From Lachnospiraceae bacterium (lineage in GTDB: Bacteria > Bacillota > Clostridia > Lachnospirales > Lachnospiraceae), in assembly GCA_009774585.1 (NCBI GenBank), contig VSOA01000027.1, forward strand, positions 1 through 21,503: 21,503 nt of DNA, read 5' to 3'. Positions 7,552-14,780 of the stretch are shown one piece after another. The notes beneath the pieces were generated by a model. It saw nothing but the letters and a program-made list of their open reading frames with translations. It did no database searches and was not told where the DNA came from. Position 1 is the first letter of the stretch; each line of letters begins with the position of its first letter. Both the position numbers and the translations under genes were made by a program.

Positions 7552-8415
7552 TCAGCAGTCTTTCTTTTTGATAGGGATCCATATTTCCGTGTAATAGTTT
7601 TCATCGGCGGTGCCGCCCGGATATTTGCTTGGCATATCGTACATCTCAACGCAGTAACCTTCTGCGAACTCGTAATCCTGCAATGCCGGAAGCCATTCAG
7701 AGAATATTTTGTTGTTTACATCCTGCATAGAATCCGGAAGGGCGCCCTTGCAGGGAAAGATAGCCCATGTAAAAGCTGGAATCGTGATTACTGTAAATCC
7801 GTCAGGAATGTCCTTGGATGGATTGTATAGATCGGCAATCAGATATTCAAAGCTCTCATTTCCCATCTGCGGATCAATATTGATGCCGAACATGCCGCAG
7901 ACGTGATCTCCCTTTCCGGAAGCATAGTGTTCCTGCCAGAATGCGGGGATTTCCTTTTTTGCGTTCTCATAGCGAAAATTTTTGGAGGCGCCCAGAACGC
8001 TGAAGGCCTCTTTGGTCGTAATTCTGTAGTCCATAGCATAACCACCTTTCAATGATATTGTCAGTTGCAACGGTGCGAAAGCTTTGCACATCGTCTTATT
8101 CTTGCGCACTGTGAGAGGGGGATAACCGTGGAAACGCGAAAAAGCCTTGGTAAAACTGTCAGGTGAATCATAGCCGTACTTCATCGCGAGGTCTGTCACT
8201 GAGATACCGGTAGTCAGAAGTTCTTCTCCCGCCAGCGCCAGCCTGCGGTTTCTGATATACTCTGTAATGGTATATCCGCATAGGATGCTGAATCCCTTGT
8301 GAAAGTAAAAGGGTGAGATATTGACATGCTCCGCTACATCATACATCGTAATATCTTCTGTCAGATGGCTCTCGATATATCTGACCGCTTCACTGATTGC
8401 TTCCGTCCATTCCAT
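7552..8415 (-). CDS. AraC-family regulator with C-terminal GyrI-like effector domain (Rob-like layout)
   Basis: 287 residues. Residues ~1-107 are an AraC-type double helix-turn-helix: IESHLTEDITMYDVAEHVNISPFYFHKGFS, then ITEYIRNRRLALAGEELL and the diagnostic ISVTDLAMKYGYDSPDSFTKAFSRFHGYPP. Residues ~128-287 are a GyrI-like/effector-binding domain (start DYRITTKEAFSVLG, end NYYTEIWIPIKK). This order, HTH first and small-molecule domain second, is that of Rob-type regulators of multidrug or stress responses. The start ATG (8413-8415) has an ideal GAGGAGGT ribosome binding site on the minus strand (8424-8431). It is convergent with greA. Its targets may include itself or neighbouring genes; no operator is evident. 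Confidence 0.92.
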   Translation of the reverse strand: MEWTEAISEAVRYIESHLTEDITMYDVAEHVNISPFYFHKGFSILCGYTITEYIRNRRLALAGEELLTTGISVTDLAMKYGYDSPDSFTKAFSRFHGYPPLTVRKNKTMCKAFAPLQLTISLKGGYAMDYRITTKEAFSVLGASKNFRYENAKKEIPAFWQEHYASGKGDHVCGMFGINIDPQMGNESFEYLIADLYNPSKDIPDGFTVITIPAFTWAIFPCKGALPDSMQDVNNKIFSEWLPALQDYEFAEGYCVEMYDMPSKYPGGTADENYYTEIWIPIKKKDC

Positions 8416-8440
8416 TCTTGTTACCTCCTCGTCTGGCTAC

Positions 8441-8469
8441 AGTATAGCGATACAAAACGACCGTGTCCC
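8441..8469 (-). promoter_or_regulatory. Likely promoter of the AraC/GyrI regulator gene
   Basis: On the minus strand, -35 GGGACA (8464-8469) and -10 TATACT (8441-8446) are separated by 17 bp. The -10 ends 10 bp upstream of the ribosome binding site, so the leader would be very short. Sigma-A-like; the -35 matches TTGACA at 4 of 6 positions. Confidence 0.45.
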
Positions 8470-8523
8470 GATAATGTTTGCCTTGTTTTGTCGGGGATGT
8501 GTAAAAGTAGTTCGGTGTGTATA

Positions 8524-8717
8524 TTATAGTTCATATTCTCCATCATATTCAAAAATGCTCATAGCTATTGCCTCCGCACGATTTTGTGATAAAAAGTCTG
8601 AAAGGATTCCACTTCGATGCGATCATCCACTGCTTTTTCTACTGCTTCCGGAAAAGACATTTCTTTTGCAAAGCACCGGACTTGTTTCACATATATTTGT
8701 ATCTGTAGAAAATATGA
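8524..8717 (-). pseudogene. C-terminal remnant of an Rpn / PD-(D/E)XK nuclease family 'transposase', frameshifted
   Basis: Read on the minus strand from 8717, the frame gives VKQVRCFAKEMSFPEAVEKA then VDDRIEV. A one-base loss at about 8610 shifts the frame, after which it reads GILSDFLSQNRAEAIAMSIF then EYDGEYEL and TAA (8524-8526). Joined, this is the familiar C-terminal region of the Rpn family (recombination-promoting nuclease, putative transposase), including the conserved NRAEAI-MSIFEYD motif. The N-terminal nuclease domain is absent: upstream of 8717 the frame meets a stop within three codons. About 64 residues of a protein usually around 300 remain. It occupies most of the gap between the AraC-type gene and the ATPase gene and is certainly not functional as it stands. 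Confidence 0.8.
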
Positions 8718-8876
8718 TTTTTCTTACCATAGCATATATTTGACGAAATTGTAAGTATATTTTTCTCGAAAATCATGTATGATTAAAATTTAAAACTGCA
8801 GAATCTGGACAAGTGTCATAATCAGGACATCCCCAGCATATATCATACAAATGGTTTTGATGCGGGAGGAAAAGAA
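8718..8876 (+). promoter_or_regulatory. Upstream region of the P-type ATPase gene with a small dyad
   Basis: AT-rich non-coding DNA. AATCAT-GT-ATGATT (8771-8784) is a 14-bp dyad that could be an operator. A TTGACG (8740-8745) is present but has no well-spaced -10. The ribosome binding site GGGAGGA (8864-8870) precedes ATG 8877. I could not settle on one promoter. Confidence 0.35.
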
Positions 8877-11609
8877 ATGTATGAGATGAAGACGGCGGCG
8901 GAAGCGCTGCGGCTGCTTGAAACGGACAAGGATAAGGGACTTAGCCGTAAAGAAGCGATGGAACGCAAAGCAAAATACGGAGCGAACAGGCTTAAGGATC
9001 AAGAGAAAAAGAGCGTTGGACAGATGATCTTGGAGCAGTTAAACGACCCGTTAATCCTGATTCTGGTGGTTGCGATGGCGATATCACTTCTGCTGCATGA
9101 AGCAGGGGATGCCATTATTATTATCACAGTTGTTGTATTAAATGCGACTGTGGGTATCATTCAGGAGGGCAAAGCCGGTAAGGCTGTGGAAGCGCTTAAG
9201 AAAATATCTTCTCCGCAGGCATATGTTGTGCGGGAGGGCAAGCGCATGAAGATTCCGGCGGAAGATTTGGTTCAGGGAGATATTGTACTTCTGGAAGCAG
9301 GAAATATGATTCCGGCAGACTTAAGATTAATTGAATCTCAAGGGATTTGCATAGAAGAGTCTACCCTAACAGGAGAGTCTGTTGCGGTCGAAAAAGATGC
9401 GGCGTATGTAGTAGAGGAGGCAGGAGACAACAGTCATGCCAATATGGCATATATGTCCACCTATATGACAAAGGGACGCGGGATGGGCGTGGTAGCTGCC
9501 ACCGGTATGGAAACCCGCATCGGTCATATTGCGGATATGCTGCACGCAGGTAAGGAAAAAATGACACCACTGCAGGTAAAACTGGGAGAACTCGGCAAGA
9601 TATTGAGTTTTCTGGCGGTAGGAATCTGTGTGCTTCTGTTTATCGTTGCGGTTTTACAGAAGAGGGATGTGGGAGAGATGCTGCTGACTTCCGTATCGCT
9701 GGCGGTGGCGGCAGTACCGGAAGGGCTTCCTGCAATCGTGACAATTGTTCTTGCCTTGAGCGTTTCCCGCATGGTGCGTGCCAAGACGATTGTGCGAAAG
9801 CTGTCTTCCGTGGAGACATTAGGGGCGGTGGAAGTGGTCTGCTCCGATAAAACGGGAACATTGACACAGAACAAAATGACGGTGACGGAATGTTATCTGG
9901 AAGGGAGACTGATTACCAGAGACAAACTACAGGCTTTTTTTGCATCCGCCATAAAAGGACAAACCGTGAACACGGAGCGTGGACATTTCCTGCGCAGCTG
10001 TGTTTTATGTAATGACGGCATATTATCGGAAGAGGAAAGAATCGGCGATCCTACGGAACTTGCATTGCTCTATATGGCAAAAGACTGTGATGCGGATATA
10101 GAGAAGCTGCGTTTGGATTATCCGCGTATTGAAGAAAAGGGATTTGACTCGGAACGCAAGATGATGACCACGGTACACCGTGACGGCAGTATGCTTACCG
10201 CATACTCCAAAGGCGCGGCGGAACGCATTCTGGAAAGATGCGACCGGATGTACAGGCAAGGACAAATATGCTCGTTGACAGCTTCGGACAGGGATGAGAT
10301 CAGCGGCGTACAGAAGCGGCTGATGGGAGAGGGTAGACGTGTGCTGGCGCTGGCAATGGAGACAAGCGGCAGCATGCAGGAGAAGAACATGGTTTTCTTA
10401 GGGCTTCTCAGTATGCAGGATCCGGTCAGACCGGAAGCGGTACAGGCGGTGGCAGATTTTGAGAAGGCGGGGGTGTCTACTGTCATGATCACGGGCGATC
10501 ATCCGGATACGGCATATTCCATTGCAAAAGAATTGGGGATAGCCCAGAATTCCAAGCAGTGTATGACGGGCAGAGAACTGGACCAGTTGAAAGATAACGG
10601 TTTCCTGCAAAGATTGCAGGAAGTCAAGGTGTTTGCCAGAGTGACGCCCGAGCACAAGGTGAGGATTGTGGAAGGATACCGGACGCTTGGCAAGACAGTG
10701 GCGATGACGGGCGACGGCGTTAATGATGCGCCATCCTTGCAGGCAGCGGATATCGGGATTGCCATGGGTCAAAACGGTACGGATGTGGCGCGCGGTGCTG
10801 CGGACTTCGTTCTGATGGACGATAACTTTGCCACAATACACTTGGCAATCAGAGAAGGTAGAGGAATCTATGAAAACATCAGGAAATCAGTGCTTTTCCT
10901 ATTGTCATCCAATCTGGGAGAAATCATGACAATGCTTCTCACGATTGTGGCAGGACTGCCGAGTCCGCTAAAGGCAAGTTTTATTTTGTGGATCAATCTG
11001 ATTACGGACTCGCTTCCGGCATTGGCATTGGGAGTGGATGATAATGAAGGGGAAAGCCTGATGAGTGAGAAGCCGCGAAGACGCGGAGAATCGCTATTTG
11101 CAAAAGGCGGGCTCATGTGTGTCATCTGCTACGGTCTTGTGATCGGCGGTGTGAGTCTGGCGGCATTTCTGAAAGTTCCCTATGATAGGATTGTGTCGGA
11201 GGGGCTTCCTGTTAGTTTACATAATGTTGTTGAAGGGCTGCGGATATCGACAGTGCTTGCCAAGGCGCAGACACATGCGTTTACGGTGCTTGGCATCAGT
11301 CAGTTGTTCCATGCCATAGGCATGCGGGATGTCAACCGCTCGGTGTTTAAGATGAATCACAGGAACAATCCGTATATGATTGGAGCGTTTGCAATCGGAA
11401 TTGCTCTTCAGGTAGCGGTAACGGAAATTACGCCGCTCATCCGTCTCTTCGGGACAGTGCGGCTGGGATTTGCGGAATGGATGCAGCTGATAGCCTTGTC
11501 TGTAACACCGTTGATCGTACATGAACTTTTGGCATTGGCAGGCAGGAGCAGAAAGCATGAGGCTACAACAGAGCATTCACTGCCAGCAACAGCAGGAACA
11601 GACCGCTGA
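8877..11609 (+). CDS. P-type Ca2+-transporting ATPase (type II, SERCA/PMCA-like)
   Basis: 910 residues, full length. It couples ATP hydrolysis to cation export across the cytoplasmic membrane. Motifs seen: TGES (165-168, actuator), VPEGLP in TM4, the phosphorylation site DKTGT with D324, MITGDHPDTA, and the hinge TGDGVNDAPSLQAADIGIAMG. Calcium-site residues known from SERCA are kept: the TM4 PEGLP glutamate, N and E of SSNLGE in TM5, and N..TD of WINLITDSLPALALG in TM6. This favours Ca2+ over Na+/K+ or heavy metals. An N-terminal cation-ATPase domain (AAEALRLLETDKDKGLS) precedes TM1. The start ATG has GGGAGGA 6 bp upstream. The last 47 bp overlap the convergent ytaF-like gene; no terminator is visible between them. 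Mn2+ transport remains an alternative. Confidence 0.95.
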   Translation: MYEMKTAAEALRLLETDKDKGLSRKEAMERKAKYGANRLKDQEKKSVGQMILEQLNDPLILILVVAMAISLLLHEAGDAIIIITVVVLNATVGIIQEGKAGKAVEALKKISSPQAYVVREGKRMKIPAEDLVQGDIVLLEAGNMIPADLRLIESQGICIEESTLTGESVAVEKDAAYVVEEAGDNSHANMAYMSTYMTKGRGMGVVAATGMETRIGHIADMLHAGKEKMTPLQVKLGELGKILSFLAVGICVLLFIVAVLQKRDVGEMLLTSVSLAVAAVPEGLPAIVTIVLALSVSRMVRAKTIVRKLSSVETLGAVEVVCSDKTGTLTQNKMTVTECYLEGRLITRDKLQAFFASAIKGQTVNTERGHFLRSCVLCNDGILSEEERIGDPTELALLYMAKDCDADIEKLRLDYPRIEEKGFDSERKMMTTVHRDGSMLTAYSKGAAERILERCDRMYRQGQICSLTASDRDEISGVQKRLMGEGRRVLALAMETSGSMQEKNMVFLGLLSMQDPVRPEAVQAVADFEKAGVSTVMITGDHPDTAYSIAKELGIAQNSKQCMTGRELDQLKDNGFLQRLQEVKVFARVTPEHKVRIVEGYRTLGKTVAMTGDGVNDAPSLQAADIGIAMGQNGTDVARGAADFVLMDDNFATIHLAIREGRGIYENIRKSVLFLLSSNLGEIMTMLLTIVAGLPSPLKASFILWINLITDSLPALALGVDDNEGESLMSEKPRRRGESLFAKGGLMCVICYGLVIGGVSLAAFLKVPYDRIVSEGLPVSLHNVVEGLRISTVLAKAQTHAFTVLGISQLFHAIGMRDVNRSVFKMNHRNNPYMIGAFAIGIALQVAVTEITPLIRLFGTVRLGFAEWMQLIALSVTPLIVHELLALAGRSRKHEATTEHSLPATAGTDR

Positions 11610-12198
11610 GCCATGACAAATCAATGTGAAGTACAGAAGAAATCAGATGTCCGAGACCGCATCCGAACGCGAAGAGAAGCAGATTAAAGAGTGAAGCGAG
11701 TACAAAGAGTACGCTTAGGGGAAGCGGTCCTGTGTTAAATGCCATACCGACAAGTACGCTGTCCAACGAAAGCGCCAGAGACAGAAGAAAAGCTTCTTTC
11801 GGAGTAAGGAGATGTAAATCTTCCTGATTGGCGTCTTCCGGTGACAGATAGATTGTAAAGATAATATTAATCTGTTTGATTTTGCAGCCCCAGTTTCTTG
11901 TAAGACTGGGGTATTTGCGTGCCAGAAGGCGTATCAGGCTCTCCGAAAGTTTGCTGAGTCCTAAGATTGCTAACAGTGTAAAGGAAAGGAAGGGCAGGGC
12001 TGTCTGGGGAAGAAAGCTTAAGATATGTGAACCGATACGGTTGGCAGCAGTGATAAATGCGGCAGGTACACAAGCGAGAATCAGATAGGAGAACAGCTTG
12101 ATATGAACACGCTGCGTACCATAAGTGAGTCCGGCAGTTAATGAATCAACGGATACGGCAGTCAGGAAGAGAACAAGCGCCGCAAAAGAAGAAGACAT
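11563..12198 (-). CDS. ytaF: YtaF-like sporulation membrane protein (MntP superfamily)
   Basis: 211 residues and about six hydrophobic helices. Two related half-motifs are typical of the MntP/YtaF fold: AVSVDSLTAGLTYGTQRV near the N-terminus and LSLALSLDSVLVGMAFNTG in the second half, each with a membrane-embedded Asp. The loop between them (IYLSPEDANQEDLHLLTPKEA) fits YtaF. MntP proteins export Mn2+; YtaF is a paralogous group linked to sporulation whose substrate is not established. The start at 12196-12198 has GAGGTGA on the minus strand (12207-12213). The gene converges on the Ca2+-ATPase gene with a 47-bp overlap of the coding ends; the final LLAVNALL residues look genuine, so the overlap is real rather than a mis-called stop. 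Confidence 0.88.
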   Translation of the reverse strand: MSSSFAALVLFLTAVSVDSLTAGLTYGTQRVHIKLFSYLILACVPAAFITAANRIGSHILSFLPQTALPFLSFTLLAILGLSKLSESLIRLLARKYPSLTRNWGCKIKQINIIFTIYLSPEDANQEDLHLLTPKEAFLLSLALSLDSVLVGMAFNTGPLPLSVLFVLASLFNLLLFAFGCGLGHLISSVLHIDLSWLSGLFLLLLAVNALL

Positions 12199-12257
12199 GA
12201 CGCAGTCACCTCGTTTAGATACATTCTATATTGTATATCATATGGCAAAAAGGGGCG

Positions 12258-12281
12258 GAGTTGCAGAAATTTATTTACGCA
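12258..12281 (+). repeat. Intergenic motif, copy 1 of 2
   Basis: 24-bp element with core GAAATTTATTTACGCA (12266-12281). It matches 20609-20632 at 22 of 24 positions in the same orientation. This copy lies 131 bp upstream of the histidine kinase start, in the gap shared with the divergent ytaF-like gene. Confidence 0.7.
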
Positions 12282-12335
12282 TATCATAAATGAAAAAAAT
12301 GTTACAAAATGTCAGGCGAGGCTACAAAAGATAAA

Positions 12336-12364
12336 CGGACAAACAAAACAGGATTTGATATAAT
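12336..12364 (+). promoter_or_regulatory. Promoter of the two-component system operon
   Basis: -35 CGGACA (12336-12341), 17-bp spacer, consensus -10 TATAAT (12359-12364) with an extended -10 TGA just before it (12356-12358). It lies about 48 bp upstream of the kinase ATG. Sigma-A type, and the best promoter match in the window. Confidence 0.7.
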
Positions 12365-12412
12365 CAAAAAATAGAAGAGTGGAAATAGTATTATGCAGAG
12401 AGGTACGGTAAG

Positions 12413-13927
12413 ATGAAGGAAAAATCGAATATATGGCGAAGCTTTATTCCCCTCCTGATTCTATTCGTCTCTTTTGTGGGAATTACAGTATTTTCTATGA
12501 TTTATATGGCCAAAGACAATAACTATGATAATGTCATATACCAATATTTTAATATCAGTAAGCAGATGTACGGGAAGCTGGTTTATCTTAATATTTCCAA
12601 AAATATGCTGGCTGAGGGGATGAATTTATGTAGTCTGGCTTTTCTTTTGGGCAATTTTTTGTTATTCTGGTTTATCTGTTCCAAAAAGGACCGGAGCAAG
12701 TGGAAATGGCTGCTTATTACCCTAATCGGGTATCTGATAGTGCAGGCGTTTGTTTACAGTGTTGCTTTTCAAAAAGGAGTATATTTCGGAAGTCTTGGAT
12801 TTTTGCCGGATGCAAGAGCGTTTCGCAGACTATACAGAGTATTTCATAATGTAACCATAGTCGGGAATTTTTGCGTATTGACGATAAGCTGTACATTAAT
12901 GCTTGCGGTAGCGCTGCGCAAAGAGCATATTCCGGAAGTGAGAAGAATTAAAGGGACTATACTGATAACGCAGATTAGTCTGGCGGGTCTGTATTTTTAT
13001 ATTTATTTCTCCTTGCCGGATGCATTTTTATGGATGTCAAGGTCTACGGGATATATATCGTACAATTCTTTGCAGATGCCGCCTTATGTGCAGGGGATGC
13101 GGATTATCACTTATTTGATTGTTATATTTTTGCTGATTCTGTTCTACAATTTGTTTCGCTATCAGAAGATGCAAAGCCGCGTATCAAAAGAAGAATATGC
13201 ATTTTCCAGTATTATTGCCTCTTCGGAAATTTCGATAAGGGCTTTCAGCCATTATGTTAAAAATGAAATTCTGGGAATCATGGCGGATGCGGAAATGATT
13301 GCATCCGAGCCGGGCGGTCATGAAAGTGAACTTGAAAGTATTCAGGCGGCGTGCAGGAATATGTACGATCGTTTAAACGAGCTGCAGAGAAATACAAACC
13401 GCATCGTGTTGAACCAGTCAAGGCAGAATCTGCCGGATGTTATTACGCAGGCTGTGGAGGAAAACAGGGCAGCGCTTGAAAAAGAAGGATGCAGAATTGT
13501 CTGGAACAGAGGAAAAGAAGATGCGGCGGTATTTTTGGATAGTACTTATATGAAAGAGGTATTTCGCAATATTTTTCAAAACGCGGCGGAAGCTATGGCG
13601 CGTTCGGAAGAAGAGAAGAGAATTGAAATTCGTATGGAGTTTTGCGGAGACAATGTTGCGGTCATTACCGAAGACACAGGACCGGGATTTGCGGAATCTG
13701 TAAGAAGCAGCGTATTTGATCCTTTTGTTTCAACCAAATCGACCAAGCAGAACTGGGGAATCGGTTTATATTTTTGTAAGAGAATCATTAACAGTCAACG
13801 GGGAAAGATTACGGCAGACTACGGCGGAAAGGGAGGAGCGGTCATTCGGATTGAGCTTCCTCTTGCAGGAGAAGATTATGGAAAAAGAAACAGAGCAGAA
13901 AAAAATAAGGGTGATGATTGTAGATGA
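12413..13927 (+). CDS. Multi-pass membrane sensor histidine kinase
   Basis: 504 residues. The N-terminal ~250 hold about six hydrophobic helices (first ~11-33, last ~225-243) with short external loops and no known sensor domain. The kinase part has an H-box AFSHYVKNEILGI (H280 as probable phospho-acceptor), N-box FRNIFQNAAEA (N390), G1 DTGPGF (D421), then FDPFVSTKSTKQNWGIGLYF for the F and G2 boxes. Start ATG 12413 has GAGAGGT at 8 bp. The 3' end overlaps the response regulator gene by 50 bp, so the two are translationally linked partners. The H-box is not the ERxRIARELHD type usual for kinases paired with NarL/LuxR regulators, which is unusual. The signal sensed is unknown. Confidence 0.9.
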   Translation: MKEKSNIWRSFIPLLILFVSFVGITVFSMIYMAKDNNYDNVIYQYFNISKQMYGKLVYLNISKNMLAEGMNLCSLAFLLGNFLLFWFICSKKDRSKWKWLLITLIGYLIVQAFVYSVAFQKGVYFGSLGFLPDARAFRRLYRVFHNVTIVGNFCVLTISCTLMLAVALRKEHIPEVRRIKGTILITQISLAGLYFYIYFSLPDAFLWMSRSTGYISYNSLQMPPYVQGMRIITYLIVIFLLILFYNLFRYQKMQSRVSKEEYAFSSIIASSEISIRAFSHYVKNEILGIMADAEMIASEPGGHESELESIQAACRNMYDRLNELQRNTNRIVLNQSRQNLPDVITQAVEENRAALEKEGCRIVWNRGKEDAAVFLDSTYMKEVFRNIFQNAAEAMARSEEEKRIEIRMEFCGDNVAVITEDTGPGFAESVRSSVFDPFVSTKSTKQNWGIGLYFCKRIINSQRGKITADYGGKGGAVIRIELPLAGEDYGKRNRAEKNKGDDCR

Positions 13928-14591
13928 TATGGTTCCCTTGTGCAGAAAATACCAGACGGTTTTATCGCAATCGGAAGAACTGGAAGTAGTTGCGATTGCG
14001 CATGACGGTTATCAGGCGATTATGAAGAGCGCGGTTTTAAGACCGGATGTGATTCTGATGGACATTGAGATGGAGAGTAAGTATACGGGCATTGAGGCAA
14101 CAAGACAGATTCTTCAGGAATTTCCGAAAATGAAGATTGTGATTTTGACCGTATATGAGGAAGACGAAATGATTTACGCGGCTTTTCAGGCAGGCGCATG
14201 CGATTATGTCTTAAAAAACGCGTCAGCGGCGGCAATGATTCAATGTGTGAAAGATGCCTATTATGAGAAGTCTGTGATACGGCCGCAGGTTGCCAAGAAG
14301 TTGAGAACGGAATTTAAAAGGATTAAAAACAATGAGGACAGCCTGATTTATACGATTTATCTTGTTCAGCTTCTAACGGATACGGAAAAAGATATTCTTC
14401 TTTCTTTGCATGAAGGAAAGAGTCAGAAAGAAATCTGCAGGGAAAGATTTATCGAACCGGCAACCATGAAAACACATGTCAGGAACATATGCAAAAAGAT
14501 GAAGTGCAGGTCGATGGAAGATGTATTAAGACAGATAGACCAAAGTGGATTTTTCTATTATATGGACAGAATAAGAAAAACGAAGGAATGA
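13878..14591 (+). CDS. NarL/LuxR-family response regulator
   Basis: 237 residues. The receiver domain is complete: acidic pair D16-D17 (VMIVDD), phospho-acceptor D62 (VILMDIEM), and K113 (DYVLKNAS). The C-terminal LuxR-type HTH is LTDTEKDILLSLHEGKSQKE through TMKTHVRNICKKMKCRSMEDVL. The start is ATG 13878, with AGGAGA (13867-13872) 5 bp upstream; the frame is open further upstream but only within the kinase gene. It should be phosphorylated by the kinase encoded just before it. Targets are unknown; the sugar operon that starts 189 bp downstream is a candidate by position only. Confidence 0.93.
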   Translation: MEKETEQKKIRVMIVDDMVPLCRKYQTVLSQSEELEVVAIAHDGYQAIMKSAVLRPDVILMDIEMESKYTGIEATRQILQEFPKMKIVILTVYEEDEMIYAAFQAGACDYVLKNASAAAMIQCVKDAYYEKSVIRPQVAKKLRTEFKRIKNNEDSLIYTIYLVQLLTDTEKDILLSLHEGKSQKEICRERFIEPATMKTHVRNICKKMKCRSMEDVLRQIDQSGFFYYMDRIRKTKE

Positions 14592-14596
14592 GAAGT

Positions 14597-14632
14597 AAAG
14601 AGCCGGCGTATGGTGTGGTGCGCCGGCTTTTG
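14597..14632 (+). terminator. Rho-independent terminator after the response regulator gene
   Basis: AGCCGGCG (14601-14608) pairs with CGCCGGCT (14621-14628) around a 12-nt loop, extended by A/T pairs and followed by TTTTGTG. It lies 9 bp after the stop codon. Confidence 0.85.
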
Positions 14633-14647
14633 TGCATGATATACAAT

Positions 14648-14672
14648 AAAAGATTAGAATTTCTAATCTTTT
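14648..14672 (+). terminator. Second, AT-rich hairpin in the same gap
   Basis: AAAAGATTAGA (14648-14658) pairs perfectly with TCTAATCTTTT (14662-14672) around a 3-nt loop. It may be a backup, bidirectional-looking terminator or an operator for the following operon. Confidence 0.55.
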
Positions 14673-14706
14673 GAAGACGGAAGAAATTTGAGCAGAATCA
14701 ATAGGA

Positions 14707-14735
14707 TTTCAAAAAGAGGAAAGCGGTTTTACAAT
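14707..14735 (+). promoter_or_regulatory. Tentative promoter of the sugar-uptake operon
   Basis: -10 TACAAT (14730-14735) with a poor -35 TTTCAA (14707-14712) at 17 bp, 45 bp upstream of the binding-protein ATG. The weak -35 would fit a promoter needing an activator. Confidence 0.3.
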
Positions 14736-14780
14736 AAGGGCATCGGCGAAAGACCGAAATGTTAAAAAGGAGGATGAACG

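Noticed and set aside
8321..8743. 140-codon plus-strand frame
   Set aside because: It overlaps the start of the AraC-type gene and the Rpn remnant on the other strand, has no ribosome binding site, and its sequence is explained by those features.
11888..11911. Inverted repeat CCCCAGT...ACTGGGG
   Set aside because: It lies inside the ytaF-like coding region, where the codons account for it, and has no T-tract.
13716..13877. Extended N-terminus of the response regulator frame
   Set aside because: The extension lies within the kinase gene, and ATG 13878 has a good ribosome binding site directly before the normal receiver-domain start.
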